Source: Xiphias gladius
Lineage: Eukaryota > Chordata > Actinopteri > Istiophoriformes > Xiphiidae
Assembly (NCBI RefSeq): GCF_016859285.1
Contig: NC_053420.1
Coordinates: forward strand, 31,793,045 to 31,857,044
Length of the DNA stretch: 64,000 nt
Direction: 5' to 3'
Shown: one piece after another, positions 30,540 through 42,880 of the stretch
How positions within the stretch are numbered: position 1 is the first letter of the stretch
How the letters are laid out: each line of letters opens with the position of its first letter
Position numbers and translations under genes: made by a program
Notes under the pieces: model-generated
Database searches by the model: none
What the model saw: the letters and a program-made list of their open reading frames with translations, nothing else
Told to the model about the DNA's origin: nothing

Positions 30540-30920
30540 ACCCACAGCATATCACTGAATGAAATGCAGCGTGCAATTACCCATTATCCAATCAACTGGA
30601 GTCAACACTTAACCATTTGCACGGCTTTGGGCTCAGCCAATTATCTGTCAGGGCTCTCAGTGGGCTCTCAATAGCCGAACCTCATTGCATAATCTTGTGG
30701 CTCCAGTTTCATGCCATGCTACCAGAGACGGCGGAGGGCTGGAGGAGAGCTGGGCTGCTGTCTGAAGGGTCATTGTTGTTATCATTGGCTGGCAGAGCGA
30801 ATCGAGGTCTGGTCACTGACAACAGGCTTCAGTACCCCGGGGCCTCGGCCATTAGAATACATAATGCAGGGCTAGTCATTTGGAAGGGCTCCAGATCGTG
30901 CTCTTCAAAACCTTTTTAGA
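30540..30920. promoter_or_regulatory. Candidate enhancer block
   Basis: Repeat-free, GC-balanced DNA dense in developmental factor sites: CAATTACCCATTATCC, GCCAATTATCTGTCAGGG (homeobox plus a TGTCA Meis-type core), CATTGTTGTTATCATTGGC (Sox-type) and GCCATTAGAATACATAATGC. It resembles deeply conserved forebrain enhancers in texture. The target is unknown; fezf2, 10 kb away, is the natural candidate. Confidence 0.4.
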
Positions 30921-33091
30921 TAATTCACTACATCGCATCTTCATCATCCCCCTCTTGCCCTCCCACCACCCAATCCTGTCACCCATGATTGGACACAGCC
31001 CTAAAGCTTCCCCCACCCTTTTCATCCTTAAATCCTGCCCTTGACCTCACAGCTCTTGCCCCCTGTCCTGCTCCTCCAACAAACCAGCACCCCACCACCC
31101 AACCCCTATCAGTCCAGACTGGTCCAGTCAGTCAGTGGTGGCCGGTGGCTAGTTGACCCCCTGAGGGCTTTCAGCACTAGGGCCCCAGCTGAGTAGCCTG
31201 GGCAGCTGCCAACCACCAGCCACTTCAACCCTGGCTGTCCGGATGATTGCATTTGTCAAGCCGCCAGTCCGCGTCAGCCTTGCACAGGTCTGATCACCGA
31301 CAATTAGGGGTTAAAGCAAGGGGGTGCTATCGCTGGTGGTGTAGAGAGAGGAGATAAAAGTGCGGGGGTGGGGGTTTTCATCCACCTTGGAAGTGGATGA
31401 AGACCCCCACTCTGGTCACTGGTGACAGTTGGCAGGATCTTCCTTTCATTATTCCAATAATACTGCAGCCCAGATCTTGCTCTTTATATCCACACATAAC
31501 TTCAATATCAGCCAGTTAAAATTTGGGATGTATTGTTGGTTTGACCACCTGTAAGCCCACGAATGGGAGCAGTCATACTGCATAGGCTCATTTTGTAAGT
31601 AACAGCTGACAAAGCCGAACCGTCCAAAAACACAGAGTACAGTGCACACAGCTGGAGCACCACAGAGCCTGAAGAATTAACCAGTGCAGTACCTGATTTT
31701 GATCTTAATACCAAGGTTATATTTATTTCAAGACCCTATTTTCTTTGACTATTACTGTTTACAGTTCCCATTCAAGTGAATGGGAAAGGGGTCTCAGACT
31801 TTTGGAACCCGCTGTTAATATAACAGAGAAAAACAATGTGCCAAACCTCTTAAATGCATCAGTGTTTATGGTCTGTACAAGAACTTTGCCTTGACAATGT
31901 AACAAATATATTAAAAAAAATAGAATTTCAGTGGAATCATTTCGTGTCGATATGATTATATTGTCACATTGTTCACTACTGTAAACACCATTTTGAAAAT
32001 TCTGTATGTAATGTTGCAGATATTTGGCATATCATTCTATAATATCAGATTTTTTTCAGATATTCATTTATAACATGATTAATCCAAACAAAACAGCAAG
32101 CTAGCCTTACTATCACACTACTTGTCGAGCCCCAACTGTCCTTAAAAGATGGAAAGAATTGTTTGTCGACACATGATAAGTCTGTAGTAGCAAAAGTACA
32201 GTAACGTATGGGTCTTTTGAGTCTTGAGACCAGACAAAGTACATTTACACACTGATTCAGCTGCGTCCTAAACATCCTTAATATGATTAATAAGCTGCAT
32301 TAATACAATACAAGCCTTGTTTCAAGAGTTTATTAACTCATCTCAAAATGTTGACATTTTATAACTAAGATTATTTCAGTTTGTAAAAATATCTTTTTAG
32401 AAGAATGGTATACAGTAACTTGAACTGAACATGATGCTGCCAGTCATAATGAAAGACAAACTTAACTTGTAATCTATAAATATGAATATAAATAATTTAC
32501 TGTAACAAACTGACTGTGTGGACATTCTCTAAACCAAAGGTTTTGCTTTCCCCATGGAAAGCTTTTTCTTTTTTTTTCAAAACTATAACACTGCCTCCCT
32601 CTAGTGGTTTTTACACAACATTGCAAAAATAAACACTTGTGAAAAGGAATCAGAAACTCAGTAAAAGACAATTTTCAGTGGCACAGGAGGCCAGTAGGCC
32701 ATGACAGCAGGCCCCTCTTTCTGTCAGGATGGACACGGTATGATGTCGTCCTGCATGATCACCTGTTTTTCTCTTTCCCTCTCTCTCTCTCTTTTCAGTG
32801 ATTTGGTTAAATAACATTGAAATGTTGATATCACTGAATTAATTTCCAACTTTGAAAGAAAAACCAGTTCACCAAAGCCTCTGACCAGCAGCTGTGAATG
32901 AGGGGCTGGTCGACCCTCACTCTCCTGACATATGTTTACTCATTCAAATAAACCACAGACGTGGGTTTGACCCATATCACTATGTCGTTCTGAAGGGGAC
33001 ATGAGAATCACGTGACTTGTGCTAATTTGCATCATGTAACGATCAAAGCTATTTTTCAGGCTACAGTAGCGCTATCAGAATCACCTCTCAC
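30921..33091. other. Spacer and c3orf14 3' region
   Basis: A pyrimidine-rich tract lies at about 30930-31120. 31130-31340 is GC-richer (GACAATTAGGGGTTAAAGC) and may be another conserved element. Below the c3orf14 stop (33092), the nearest minus-strand AATAAA noted is at 32329-32334, about 760 bases downstream, so 32.3-33.1 kb may be its 3' UTR. No other gene seen. Confidence 0.45.
31130..31340. promoter_or_regulatory. Weak candidate conserved block
   Basis: GC-balanced, without repeats, with GCCGCCAGTCCGCGTCAGCC followed by CACCGACAATTAGGGG. Suggested only by composition and site content. Confidence 0.25.
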
Positions 33092-36000
33092 CTATCTAAC
33101 AGTCCAAAGTTTTGGCTGAGGAGGCAGGCCCTGGTCTTTAGCTGTGCTGGGTTTCTGTTTGGCTCTCCTGGGTGTCTGTCCTAGACCATCAATTGGGTGT
33201 GGGCCATTTCCCAGGAGGAAGTGCTCCCAGGCAAAGAGGGACTCTTCCACAGACACCCAATATCTTGTCTGAAAGAAAGAAACAATATAAGCCATATGGT
33301 TGGGTCACAAAACTCCAAGACACCACATCTGGCTCCATCTTGAAGGTTATTCAATCAAGTCTGAATGGCAACAGTCAAGGTCTCTAAGGAATGTAAAATA
33401 AATTTTCATTTTTAATGAACAAAAGTTACAAAACATGTTTTTTTTCAGGACTCGTATATTTGCTTATTGTTTGTATGTATGAACGCAAATATGTTTGGCA
33501 GTCAACTTTCATTTTTTCAGAGCTTCCTACCAGGACACAAACATAGTAGACTAGACCAGTCTTCTATCTGAGCTTTCTGTGGCATCATCACAGAACAATG
33601 ATGTTTCTTTGATTTAAAAAAAAGAGAAATAATATCTGCCAGGAAGGAAGAGAAAATACAGATTAAAAAAAAAAAAATTGTTTAGAAAATAGTCTGTGAG
33701 TACACATTACATTAAGTACACATGATTTATAATAAGTGAGCTATAAACATGACAAAATACTGGTATGGTCCTTCAGTGATATTCTGTTTTAGAATCTCAC
33801 TTTGGTACATTAATTGGCTTGAGTGGTGTTAAACTCAAACTGCAGAAAATTTGTATGGTGGTAATGATGAAAAAATGACACCTTTCCTCACTTAGTACTT
33901 TATTCATTATCTTTTACATTTATCCTGTAAAACTACCTAAAGTGTTGCCCTGTGAATGTAATCTCTTATGATGAAATCTACAAATACACTTAGGTACATC
34001 AGGATTTGGAGAGTGACACAATTTTCATAATTTTGCCTCTGTACACCACCACGATGGATTTTAAACAAAACCATCAAGATGTGATTGAAGTGTAAACTTT
34101 CAGCTTTAACTCACGGGGTTTCACAAAAATATTGTATAAACCATTTAGGAATTACAGCCATTTTTATACATATTCCCTCATTTTCAGAGGTTCAAAAGTA
34201 ACTGGACAATTGACAATGATCAGTTTAGTGGCCAGGTGTGGCCTGTTCGCTCGTTATTTCATGACAAGTTAAACAGATAAAAGGTCTGGAGTTGATTCCA
34301 AGTGTTAAATTTGCACTTGGTAGCTATTCATGGGAACCCTCAATATGTGGTCCAAAGAGGTGTCGATGCAAAACAAGGAGGCCATCATTAGGCTGAAAAA
34401 AACAAAACAAACCTATCAGACAAAGCAGAATCTTTAGTAGAGGCCAAATCAACAATTTGGTACATTCTTAAAAAGGAGGTGAGCTCAGATACAGAAAAAG
34501 GCCCGGAAGACCACGGAAGACAACTGAAGTGGATGATAGCAGAATTCTTTCCATGGTGAAGAATATCCCTTCACAACATCAAGCCAGGTCAAGAACATTC
34601 TCAAGGAGGCAGGTGTATCATTGAGACATCATTAAAGTCTACAATCAAGAGACACCTTCATGAATGTAAATACAGAGGGTTTACCACAAGGTGCTAACCA
34701 ATGGTAACACTCAAGAACAGAAAGACCAGATTAGACTTTGCCAGAAAATATCTAAAAAAGCCTACCCAGTTCTGGAACAAGAATCTTTGGATAGATGAAA
34801 CCCAGATTAACTTGTACCAGAATGATGGGAAGAGAAGAGTATGGAGAAGGAAAGGAACGGTTCATGAGCCAAAGCCACCACATCATCTGTCAAACATGGT
34901 GGAGACAGCGTTATGGCATGGGGATGTATGGCTACCAATGGAAGTGGGTGACTGGTGTTTATTGATGATGTGACTGCTGATAGAAGTAGCAGGATGAATT
35001 CTGAAGTGTACAGTTCTATACTATCTGCTCAGATTCAGCCAAATGCGGCAAAACTGACAGGACAGTGCTTCACAGTACAGATGGATAATGACCAAAACAT
35101 ACTACGAAAGCAACACAAGAGATTCTCAAGGCAAATCAATGGAATGTTCTTCAATGGCCAAGTCAGTCACCTGACTTCACCCAATTGAATATTCTTTTTA
35201 CCTCCTGAAGACAAAACTGAGGGCAGAAAGACCCACAAACAAGCAGCAACTGAAGGCGGCAGAAGTAAAGGCCTGGCAAAACAACTTAAGGGAGGAAACT
35301 CAGCATTTGGTGATGTCCATGGGTTCAAGACTTCAGGCAGTCATTGACTGCAAAGGATTTTCATCCAAGTATTAAAAATAATCCTTATAATTATGCTGGT
35401 TTGTCCAATTACTTTTGAGCCTCTGAAAATGAGGGTCTATAAATAAATATGGGTGATTTAAATCTATTGAGTTAAAGCTAAAACCTACACTTCAATTACA
35501 TGTTGATGGCTTTGTTTCTACTGTGGTGGTGTACAGAGGCAAAATTATGAAAATTTTGTCCCTGTCACAACTGGGAAATTAATAAATCAAATGAATGATC
35601 TCAAAGAGAATATCTGCCCTTCAGAGAACAGTTTTACAAAATTAGCTACAATTAGTTCCTTCTCATTCCTTCACATGTAAGTATTGTTTGTTTACAAAAG
35701 AAGGAACTACTGCATCAGTTCACAGATTAGTAGGAAAAATGAACTTAAATGTGAACATGTGATGCAAGACACTGTCAGATACTTCACACAGTTTTTTATA
35801 TGTCAAAATCTTACCTCCAGAGCCAGAACATTTGGGTGTGGCAGATGTCCCCTTCCTCTGAGATGATCCTCTATCTTCTGTAACTCCTGCAGTAACCGAG
35901 GGTAGATGCTGTTTTTTGTGCATACCCTGGCCATAAAATTTAGTCAGTTTACCACAATATTTATCTAAATTATTAGAATTTCCCTTTAAATGATATGTAC

Positions 36001-36785
36001 CAACAGTAAAAGTGGATTTACTTCTTATGGCTTTACAACGGTTACTTTCAAAGAATGCTCTCTCTGAAACTTGTTGAGTTGTTCAATGACACTCCCAAAT
36101 GGCCTCCACTTTCCTCACTCCTCTACTCAATTTCTACAGTTTTCACTGAAATACCAAAGCAATAATGATAAAGATGTAGGCTGTCCAACAGCTGCAACTA
36201 CACTTTAATTCATTTATTTTTTTTATTAATCGTCTAGTCAATAAAATGCCAAAAATACTGAAAATCCCCCTCTTAGTTCCCTAGGACCCTGGGGATGTCT
36301 TTAAATGTCTAGTTTAAACAACTCTACAAAAATGAAGTTATTCTGTTTAAAATTATAGACAGAGAAAAGCAGAAATTATTCACATTTAGAAGCTGGGAAT
36401 CAAGATTGGTTGTGATTTTTGCTTGATAAATGGCTCAAACAATTCATTGATTATCATAATGGTTGTTGATAAACAATCAATTGACTAACTAATGATCTCA
36501 GCTCTAGTTGCAAAAAAGCTAACAGGACAGTCAAGGAGATGTCACAGTCTGTACACACCCACACAGTCCTGAGGAGATGTCTCATCAGCCAAAGCAAAAA
36601 CAGCTGCTGGTTGGACCATAGGTGTGTAGGGGCCTCAATCCTTACCTGCAGCAATGCAGTATTCCTGTGGTGAGCGGCCTCAGACTCCTTCACCCACTGC
36701 TTTTTCAGGATCTTCAGCTGCTCTCTGCGATTCTCCATCTGTTTCAGCAGCTCTGCTCTTCTTCCTAAACTGATGTCAGACAGAG
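33092..36785 (-). CDS. c3orf14: C3orf14 homologue (last three coding exons)
   Basis: Small coiled-coil protein of unknown biochemical role, lying between FEZF2 and PTPRG in human. Exons on the minus strand: about 36785 (or 36777) to 36646, 35886-35815 and 33268-33092. Junctions are phase 0 (CAG|gtaagg to ctgcag|GAG; GAG|gtaag to ttcag|ACA). Exon a encodes LGRRAELLKQMENRREQLK and HHRNTALLQ; exon b encodes ELQKIEDHLRGRGHLPHP and NVLALE; exon c encodes TRYWVSVEESLFAWEHFLLG and a 38-residue tail ending LWTVR, stop at 33092-33094. Human C3orf14 has QMENK at the matching place and an ETRYWASVEE-type motif, which fixes the identity. The first exon and start codon were not found; the exon a acceptor (after TCTAG near 36786) is uncertain. 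Introns hold a Tc1 copy and a MITE. No disabling change in the three exons. Confidence 0.85.
34010..35570 (+). mobile_element. Tc1-like transposon with both terminal repeats
   Basis: Terminal inverted repeats match: CATAATTTTGCCTCTGTACA near the left end and TGTACAGAGGCAAAATTATG near the right, with inner homology (GAGGTTCAAAAGTAACTGGAC versus CCAATTACTTTTGAGCCTC). Between them the plus strand reads a decayed transposase: GTTTTCCCTCAACATG-type start region near 34330, then LWIDETQINLYQNDGKRRVW, ADRSSRMNSEVYSSILSAQ and VQMDND. Stops and frameshifts are many. It sits in the last intron of c3orf14, antisense to that gene. Same family as 27515-28801, opposite orientation. Exact ends and TA duplication are not resolved. 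Confidence 0.9.
36190..36513. mobile_element. hAT-like MITE with inverted ends
   Basis: Left end AGCTGCAACTACACTTT and right end CAGCTCTAGTTGCA are inverted relatives (GGGCTGCAAC-type termini). Internal ATTAATCGTC and CAATTCATTGATTATCATAA tracts match the common fish family. Length about 324 bp; no coding capacity. It lies in a c3orf14 intron, about 130 bp from the exon ending at 36646. Confidence 0.7.
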
Positions 36786-38040
36786 CTAGACTCCATATTC
36801 AACAAGTAAAACCTCCAGTATGAACATTGGTACAGGTCACAGTGACTGGTGGGTGTTTCTGTTATAGAAAAAGCATTTCTGTCCTTGCTTTGTTTAAGAA
36901 AGCGACATTTTAAAATTAAATTTTCATTCCATGAGAAATTAAATGAACAAAATTAAAATGTAAAACAAATGAAAAAGAAAAGAGACAGCATTCAACAGAA
37001 ATGTCAGAAAATAGAACAGAATTTAATAAGGGGTCATCTAAAATTGAATAATTACTAATAGAAAATGCTTGAAAGAAAAGGTTTGGAGCTAGATCTATTT
37101 GGTGTGCACAAGCAAAACAGATTTAAACAGGCTCAGGTTCCACTGACATCTTATCCTGTTTCAGTTTATGCTTACATTTTAAAAAAACTTGCATTCCACA
37201 ACAAGGTAACATTATTGACTGACCACAAACAGAGCTGAAACAATTTAGTTAATTGATTAATGCACAGAAATTTAACAAAGAGCGATATTAATAATAAGTT
37301 TTTCATCCAAGTAGTTTTTCTAAACAAAAATACCTCCTCTAGGATAATCACCTAAAGACTTTGGGTTTTGAACAAGCAATCTGATTATATCCTCTTTAAA
37401 ATGTATTATTAGCCTTTCTAACAGCCGTTTCAACGGCAGACATTTTGCCATGTCATACGAAAAGCTCAGCTGTAAATAATAACAATATTGATGACTGAAT
37501 TCCATTTAAATGTCCCGGTATTGTGTGTGTTCTTACTGGGTTGTTTTACTGGAACACTTAAATGGAACAGAGACATCATTGATGTTGTTAGTTCCACCTG
37601 TGCTTTACTATTAATCTCCGGAACAAATATTAGTTGCACAGGTTCAGTTTTCACAGAGGTGAACTTTGACATATAGGAGCTTTTGTTTGCCTTTGTTGAA
37701 AACAATCAAACACCACTTAAATATGATAACATAAAGTTAAAAGAGGAATAATTAGCATGGAGGAAATTATAAAATGACCCAAATTAATATTCAAGGAAAG
37801 TTCTGGGAGCAGTTTTTAATTCAGTAGAAATCACAAGAGGATGTGGGAGAGTCTACTACATAAGACTACTTAAGACTCTGAAAGGTATGTTGGGTCTCCA
37901 CAGCAATTTTATTTTTAAACTTATCTGAACTAGCATGCAGCCAAACATGAGTTTAATGCATATTAGACCAGCTGAAAGTAAGCTGACCTGGTAGTTTGTT
38001 TTTGTTTTGCACGCCACCTTTTGATTGAAGTTAAGAAACA
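36786..38040. other. Region 5' of the known c3orf14 exons
   Basis: The first c3orf14 exon and promoter are expected here or beyond, but no segment matching the expected N-terminus was recognised. The minus-strand frame at 37320-37505 has no family resemblance. AT-rich DNA, no clear repeat. Confidence 0.4.
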
Positions 38041-38560
38041 GTACTGAGCGACTTATTCTCCATTTTTGCACCACTTATCATTGTGAAAGTGCAGTAAACA
38101 TCCTGGATTTAAGCCTGAATGTTGTTTGAAACCCACTTTCAAATTTTTGAAACCTTTATTCTCTTTGTGAAAAACAAAAAAGGGAAATTTCACCTCTTTT
38201 TTTTCAAATCTAGACAAAATCAGACCAGTTCCAGATCAAAACCACTATATTTAGACCTGCAAATCTGGAATAGATTATCCCAGAGAAGCTAAATACTGTT
38301 TAAAACACAGTTTCCGATTTGTAAAACATTTATTCTATTTGTGAAAACACAGAAAAGGGTGATTTCATTGCTTTCGTCCTAGCTACACCACATCAGACCA
38401 TGCCTAGATCAAAAACCACTAGACCACTAGATTTTTCACATCTGGAATAGATTAACAGAGTGTAGAGAGAGTGTAGAAATTGTTAAAACACAGTTTCAGA
38501 TTTATGAAACCTTTATTCTATTTGTGAATACACAGAAAGGACAATTTGCACTGCTTGCCA
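38041..38560 (+). repeat. Tandem array of a ~174-bp unit (plus orientation)
   Basis: A leader (GCACCACTTATCATTGTGAA, then AAGCCTGAATGTTGTTTG) is followed by units starting GTTTGAAACCCAC at 38124, GTTTAAAACACAG at 38298 and GTTAAAACACAG at 38482, spacing 174 and 184. Each unit contains CCTTTATTCT-TTTGTGAA, then a pyrimidine-rich stretch, CTAGA-ACA-CATCAGACC, AGATCAAAACCACTA and AATCTGGAATAGATTA. The same unit occurs inverted at 44560-44830 and 45260-45850. Confidence 0.8.
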
Positions 38561-38699
38561 CAATGCTCCTTTTGTGACTATAAATTCACTATAGAAGTCC
38601 ATTTAATTTTTATCTCCCATGTAGATCTCCGCTCTCTCACTTAAAACAAAAGTAGAAACATTATTTTTCCCTTTAAAATACAGTCACAACATATTCATA

Positions 38700-40930
38700 G
38701 GTTTAAGGTGGCGTGGTGGGAGGTGATTCAGTTGGTAGATTTTGTAATGCTTTGGTGGTGAGGATTCAACAAATTCCTGATGTCTTTGAAATACTGTATG
38801 CACCAAATTCTTTTGACCATACCTTCTTTGACAATGTAAAATTAATCTTGTTATACTTAACTGATTCTGCCTTAATTATAGCTGAAGATTTTAATGCTGT
38901 GGGTAACCCATCCATGGACTATAGTAACCCTCTGGTCTTGTGTAGTTGCAATCTTTCACCTAAATACATTAAGTCATAATTACCAGAAATAAACATTATT
39001 AACTTAGTTCTGGAACTTATTGACCCCAACCATTAAAGATTTCCCTTTCTTCTCCACCACTAACTGTCATATTCCAGGACTGATTTCTTCTTCATTTTCC
39101 CCTGATAGTGATTTATCAGATGTAAGAGTTGAATTTCTTCATCAGCGGCCAAGCAGACTACTTGCTTTGAGGCTTAGAAAATCAGAGCATTTGGAGTATA
39201 TCAGCGCCATTAAGAATGAAAATGGTGATATACCGAATGTATTCTCCCCTCCCAAATAAATTATGTTTTCCTTAACCACTAGAAGCAACTATACACCTCT
39301 GAGTCTCATGGTAATATAGAATAAATATAAAGTTTCTTGGAGTCTACCATGAGAACTACCGTCTCTCATCTGAGCAGGTAGCATAATTGGACTCTTCTAT
39401 TTCTCTAACAGATCTGATGCCTAAAGGCAAGTCCCCTGGGCTCAACGATATCTTTCCGGAACTGCTGTTGGCGCTCTGGGATCAATTTCTCCTCAGTCAC
39501 TGGTTCTTTCTATGGAGATCAAGAAATAGCCCTAATCACTTTGCTACTAAAAAAGAAAAAAGATGCCTTTTGCTGCACCAGCTTTACAGATTTATCAATC
39601 CTCAATACAGATTTTAAATTATTTGCAAAAGAGCTATACGTTAGGTTAGACAAGTGCATATGTTCCTTAGTTCATCTGGATCAAGTTGGTTTTATTAAAG
39701 GCTGTCAAGCTTTTGACAACATTTGACGTTTACTACATATCATTGCTTCTCCTTCATCTAAGGGACAACCTTGTGCAGGTTTTCCTCTGATGCAGAAAAA
39801 GTCTTTGACTACATAGAGTGGGATTACTTATGGGTTGTTATGAAACACCTCAGGTTTAGGTCTAGGTGCACAAACATGGTCAAAACAGTTTACCCTTCCC
39901 CTTCTGCACGTGTCAACACTTGTTTTGGTGGCTCACCTGACTTTCTATTATCTAGGTCTACTAGAGTAGACCCAGAGCTGTCCTTTATCACCTGTTTTGT
40001 TCACTCTGTCCTTGCTCAAGCAGTCTGACAATATCCACATATCAGTCATATATGCATTAATGGAACCAAATATCATTTGTTGCTTTACGCTGATGATATA
40101 CTGTTGTAATTAATTGAAAATGACATTTCCATTTTCAAATATCCAATTTCCATACTCTTACTTTAACTGAATACATTGCCAGGTTATAAAATAAACTGGG
40201 GGGAATTCCATTCTCATGCCATTAATTGCTGTTGCCTTGGCCATTTCTCTACCTGCTCCATGCCAACTGAAGTGTTTTAACTACCTGGGGACTGACATTA
40301 GGACAGATCTCTCTCTAATTGTAAAAGGCAACTCAACTGCTTCAGTTCTTGAAAAAGTGAGGTGGGACTTAAATAACTGGTCATTGTGACCGATTATGTC
40401 TCACACTATATCTGTATGGCAGCGAACTGAAAAACAATACATTTCATATATGCTCCATAACTTATGACAGTACAACATTTACTGCTGTCCGGATCCACTC
40501 GTATTCCCTCCATTGAGTTCTAGAGGTATTCATGTGTTAAAGGATATCTATAATGATAAAGGCCTCTGCACTTTTCAACATCAACAGTGCATTCAGAAAG
40601 TATTCAGACCCATTCATTTTTCCCTCATCAATCCACACTCAATATCCCATAATGACAAAGTAAGAACAGTTTTAGAAATGTTTGCTAATTTATTAAAAAG
40701 GAAAAACTGAGATATCACATTGACATTAAATATTTAAAATAATTTATCATGTAGCCACAATGTAACAAAATATGAAAAAGTGAAGGGGTCTAGATACACT
40801 GTAAAGTTCCCTGGGATGCATTTCCAACTGCCCATCTCCTTCCTACTCTTCTTAATTCCAAACCCACCTCTGCATGGTTTGTCGCATGTTTCGTCAATTT
40901 TCAAAACGCCTTTAATTGGATTAGTAATTA
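38700..40930 (+). mobile_element. Decayed L1/Tx1-type LINE, split by a MITE
   Basis: Endonuclease remnants near 38790-38940 (ILYAPNSFDHTFFDNV, then EDFNAVGNPSMDYSN). Reverse transcriptase near 39600-40100 includes LNTDFKLFAKELYVRLDK, HLDQVGFIKGCQAFDNI, DAEKVFDYIEWDYLW and LLYADDILL at about 40080-40106, the catalytic YADD box. Later RGIHVLKDIYNDKGLCTFQ resembles the region after the RT. Many stops and frameshifts. LINE-like sequence stops at 40586 where a MITE begins and may resume weakly (VPWDAFPTAHLLPTLL) at about 40800-40930. The clade call is by motif similarity. Confidence 0.85.
40587..40799. mobile_element. Tc1-type MITE with inverted ends
   Basis: Left end CAGTGCATTCAGAAAGTATT; right end, read on the minus strand, CAGTGTATCTAGACCCCTTC. 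Inside, CCCATAATGACAAAGTAAGA and GCTAATTTATTAAAAAGG match a familiar fish Tc1-type terminal repeat. About 213 bp and non-coding. It interrupts the L1/Tx1-like LINE, so it inserted later. Confidence 0.8.
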
Positions 40931-41889
40931 GTAAGTGGACTGAATAATTTCCATATATTGTTATAAGTAAGGATAAGGATATACTGTAAATAAGTCCAAG
41001 AAATATTATAAGGGTCTTTAATGTATTTTTTGCTTTTTTGTCAGATGATGAACAAACTATTATGAGTATGTGATGCACATAAAAAAGTTACAAGTAGTGT
41101 CAGACTCTTTCTCCTGTTGAAAAAGAGAGAGAGAAGAAAAGTAATGATGAGGTCTCTCTGACTAACATGTTGTATTTATAATCACAGGAAATATTTGTGT
41201 AGATTATTTTTCTAATAAAAAGTAATTATTTTCTAATAAAAGACAACAGAGGGTTTAGTTTTCATTTACAATTATCAGTCTCCTCATGTTATTCTGAGCT
41301 GTAGTGATGGTATGACTGAAAACGCATCAACACTGTCAGGAATCCTGCCAAGAATCTAAAAGAATCTTCATGGAATTAAAATGCAGCTATAATCGTCATT
41401 ATGTATTTATTGAGCGTGGTGAACTCTCCCTTCATTTGTTAGAAGCTGTGGTTTAAAACTGGGGTGTACACATGGAAAGCATGGAACAGCAACATGATTC
41501 GACTGATCTACTGTATAAGGTAAGTGTACTTTGTGGTATTTGAAGTCAGCTTTCAGAAACTAAAATTTAAAAATGAAAAAGAAAAGCTTATTTTATTTTC
41601 AATTTAAAAAACAAACATGAAAAATGCAAAACAAGTAATTTTTACTTTTTCTCCTTTTCTACATTAGAAAAGAAAACTGCAAAAAAAAAACAACATAGGA
41701 AAAGGGCTGGTATTTGTCTGAATCCTGAGGTTTTTGTAGGTCCAAACAGTCTGGTCAGAGCCAGGTAAAAGCCACCAAGGTGACATGGTAGCTAACGCTG
41801 GACACCAGTTTGTAGACTATCATCCTGGTTTTTTGGACAATACTAAGATGTGATTTTAGACTTGGTGAAACAAGGCCTGTCATCAGCAG

Positions 41890-41953
<64 letters not shown>

Positions 41954-42687
41954 ATATGTATATATATATCTATAGCACCCATCCCCCAGCACCTGTCCTT
42001 GAGCGGGAGTCTGCAAAACCTCATTTTCAAATATATACTGATCAAGAGTCATCATTCAAAGGAGTTTATGCTATGTTTTGATAACCCTCTTACTATTTTT
42101 CAATTTTGGCATATATTGATATATAATACTATAATACTCATGTTATAGTACTTATTAGCAACTAAGTGCATTTCTGAAAGAAATCAAACTTTCTGGTTAA
42201 TGAGGCATTAAAATGGAAAAAAAAAATTGCACATGCAAACGCAAATGCACAAAATATGAAGTTGGTACCAGACTATATTTATTAAGGTATCGAACACACC
42301 ATTTTTTACTGCAAACGGACATTCTGCAAAAAAGAATTATACAATGTAACTAAGGCTACGCCAAAGAAAGTGATGCTCATCGACCAGGGTTTTCTTAGCA
42401 GGAATGTTTGACTTAAGTGTGGGTGTGCTTGTTGCTTTAACACGTAAGCCAGAAGGAAGCTGAGTTGCTGAAATTGAATTTTTAAAACATTTTGTTATAC
42501 TGTTTTTGCGCTCATGCATTTTTGCATTCCCTTTCAACATTTGACCATTCATTACATTTTTACACGCCTGTTTCTCCCATTAATTTTTAGAATTACAAAT
42601 GCCTTTAATACAATAATTTGTAATATTAACACATTAATTAATAGAATCTGGCCTTTTTTAGTTACACATAATCAGCACTCAATCTGC
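40931..42687. other. Intergenic AT-rich DNA
   Basis: No gene. Contains the (TA)n tract at 41890-41969. Open frames are short and repeat-derived. Confidence 0.55.
41890..41969. repeat. (TA)n microsatellite
   Basis: About 55 bases of pure TA, then TGTGTGTATATGTA and more TA. Confidence 0.95.
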
Positions 42688-42880
42688 TGAAATGACACAT
42701 TTGAGTGTGTTAAAATGGCTCGCATATTGTATAAAATATGTTGAAATGACACATTTGTATGTAAAAAATGGCTCACATCTATTGTGTTGCATTCGACACA
42801 ACGTGTTGTCCCTAACCACACTCACTACATCTGCACAACGTGTCATTTTTAACATCTTTTTTGTCAGTGTAGTTTTGACA
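42688..42880. repeat. Dispersed repeat with 54-bp direct duplication
   Basis: TGAAATGACACATTTG starts at 42688 and again at 42742, with the following AAAATGGCTC-CAT also repeated, giving a 54-base period. The downstream stretch (CACAACGTGTTGTCC, CACAACGTGTCATTTTTAAC) looks like part of the same element. Family not recognised with certainty. Confidence 0.6.
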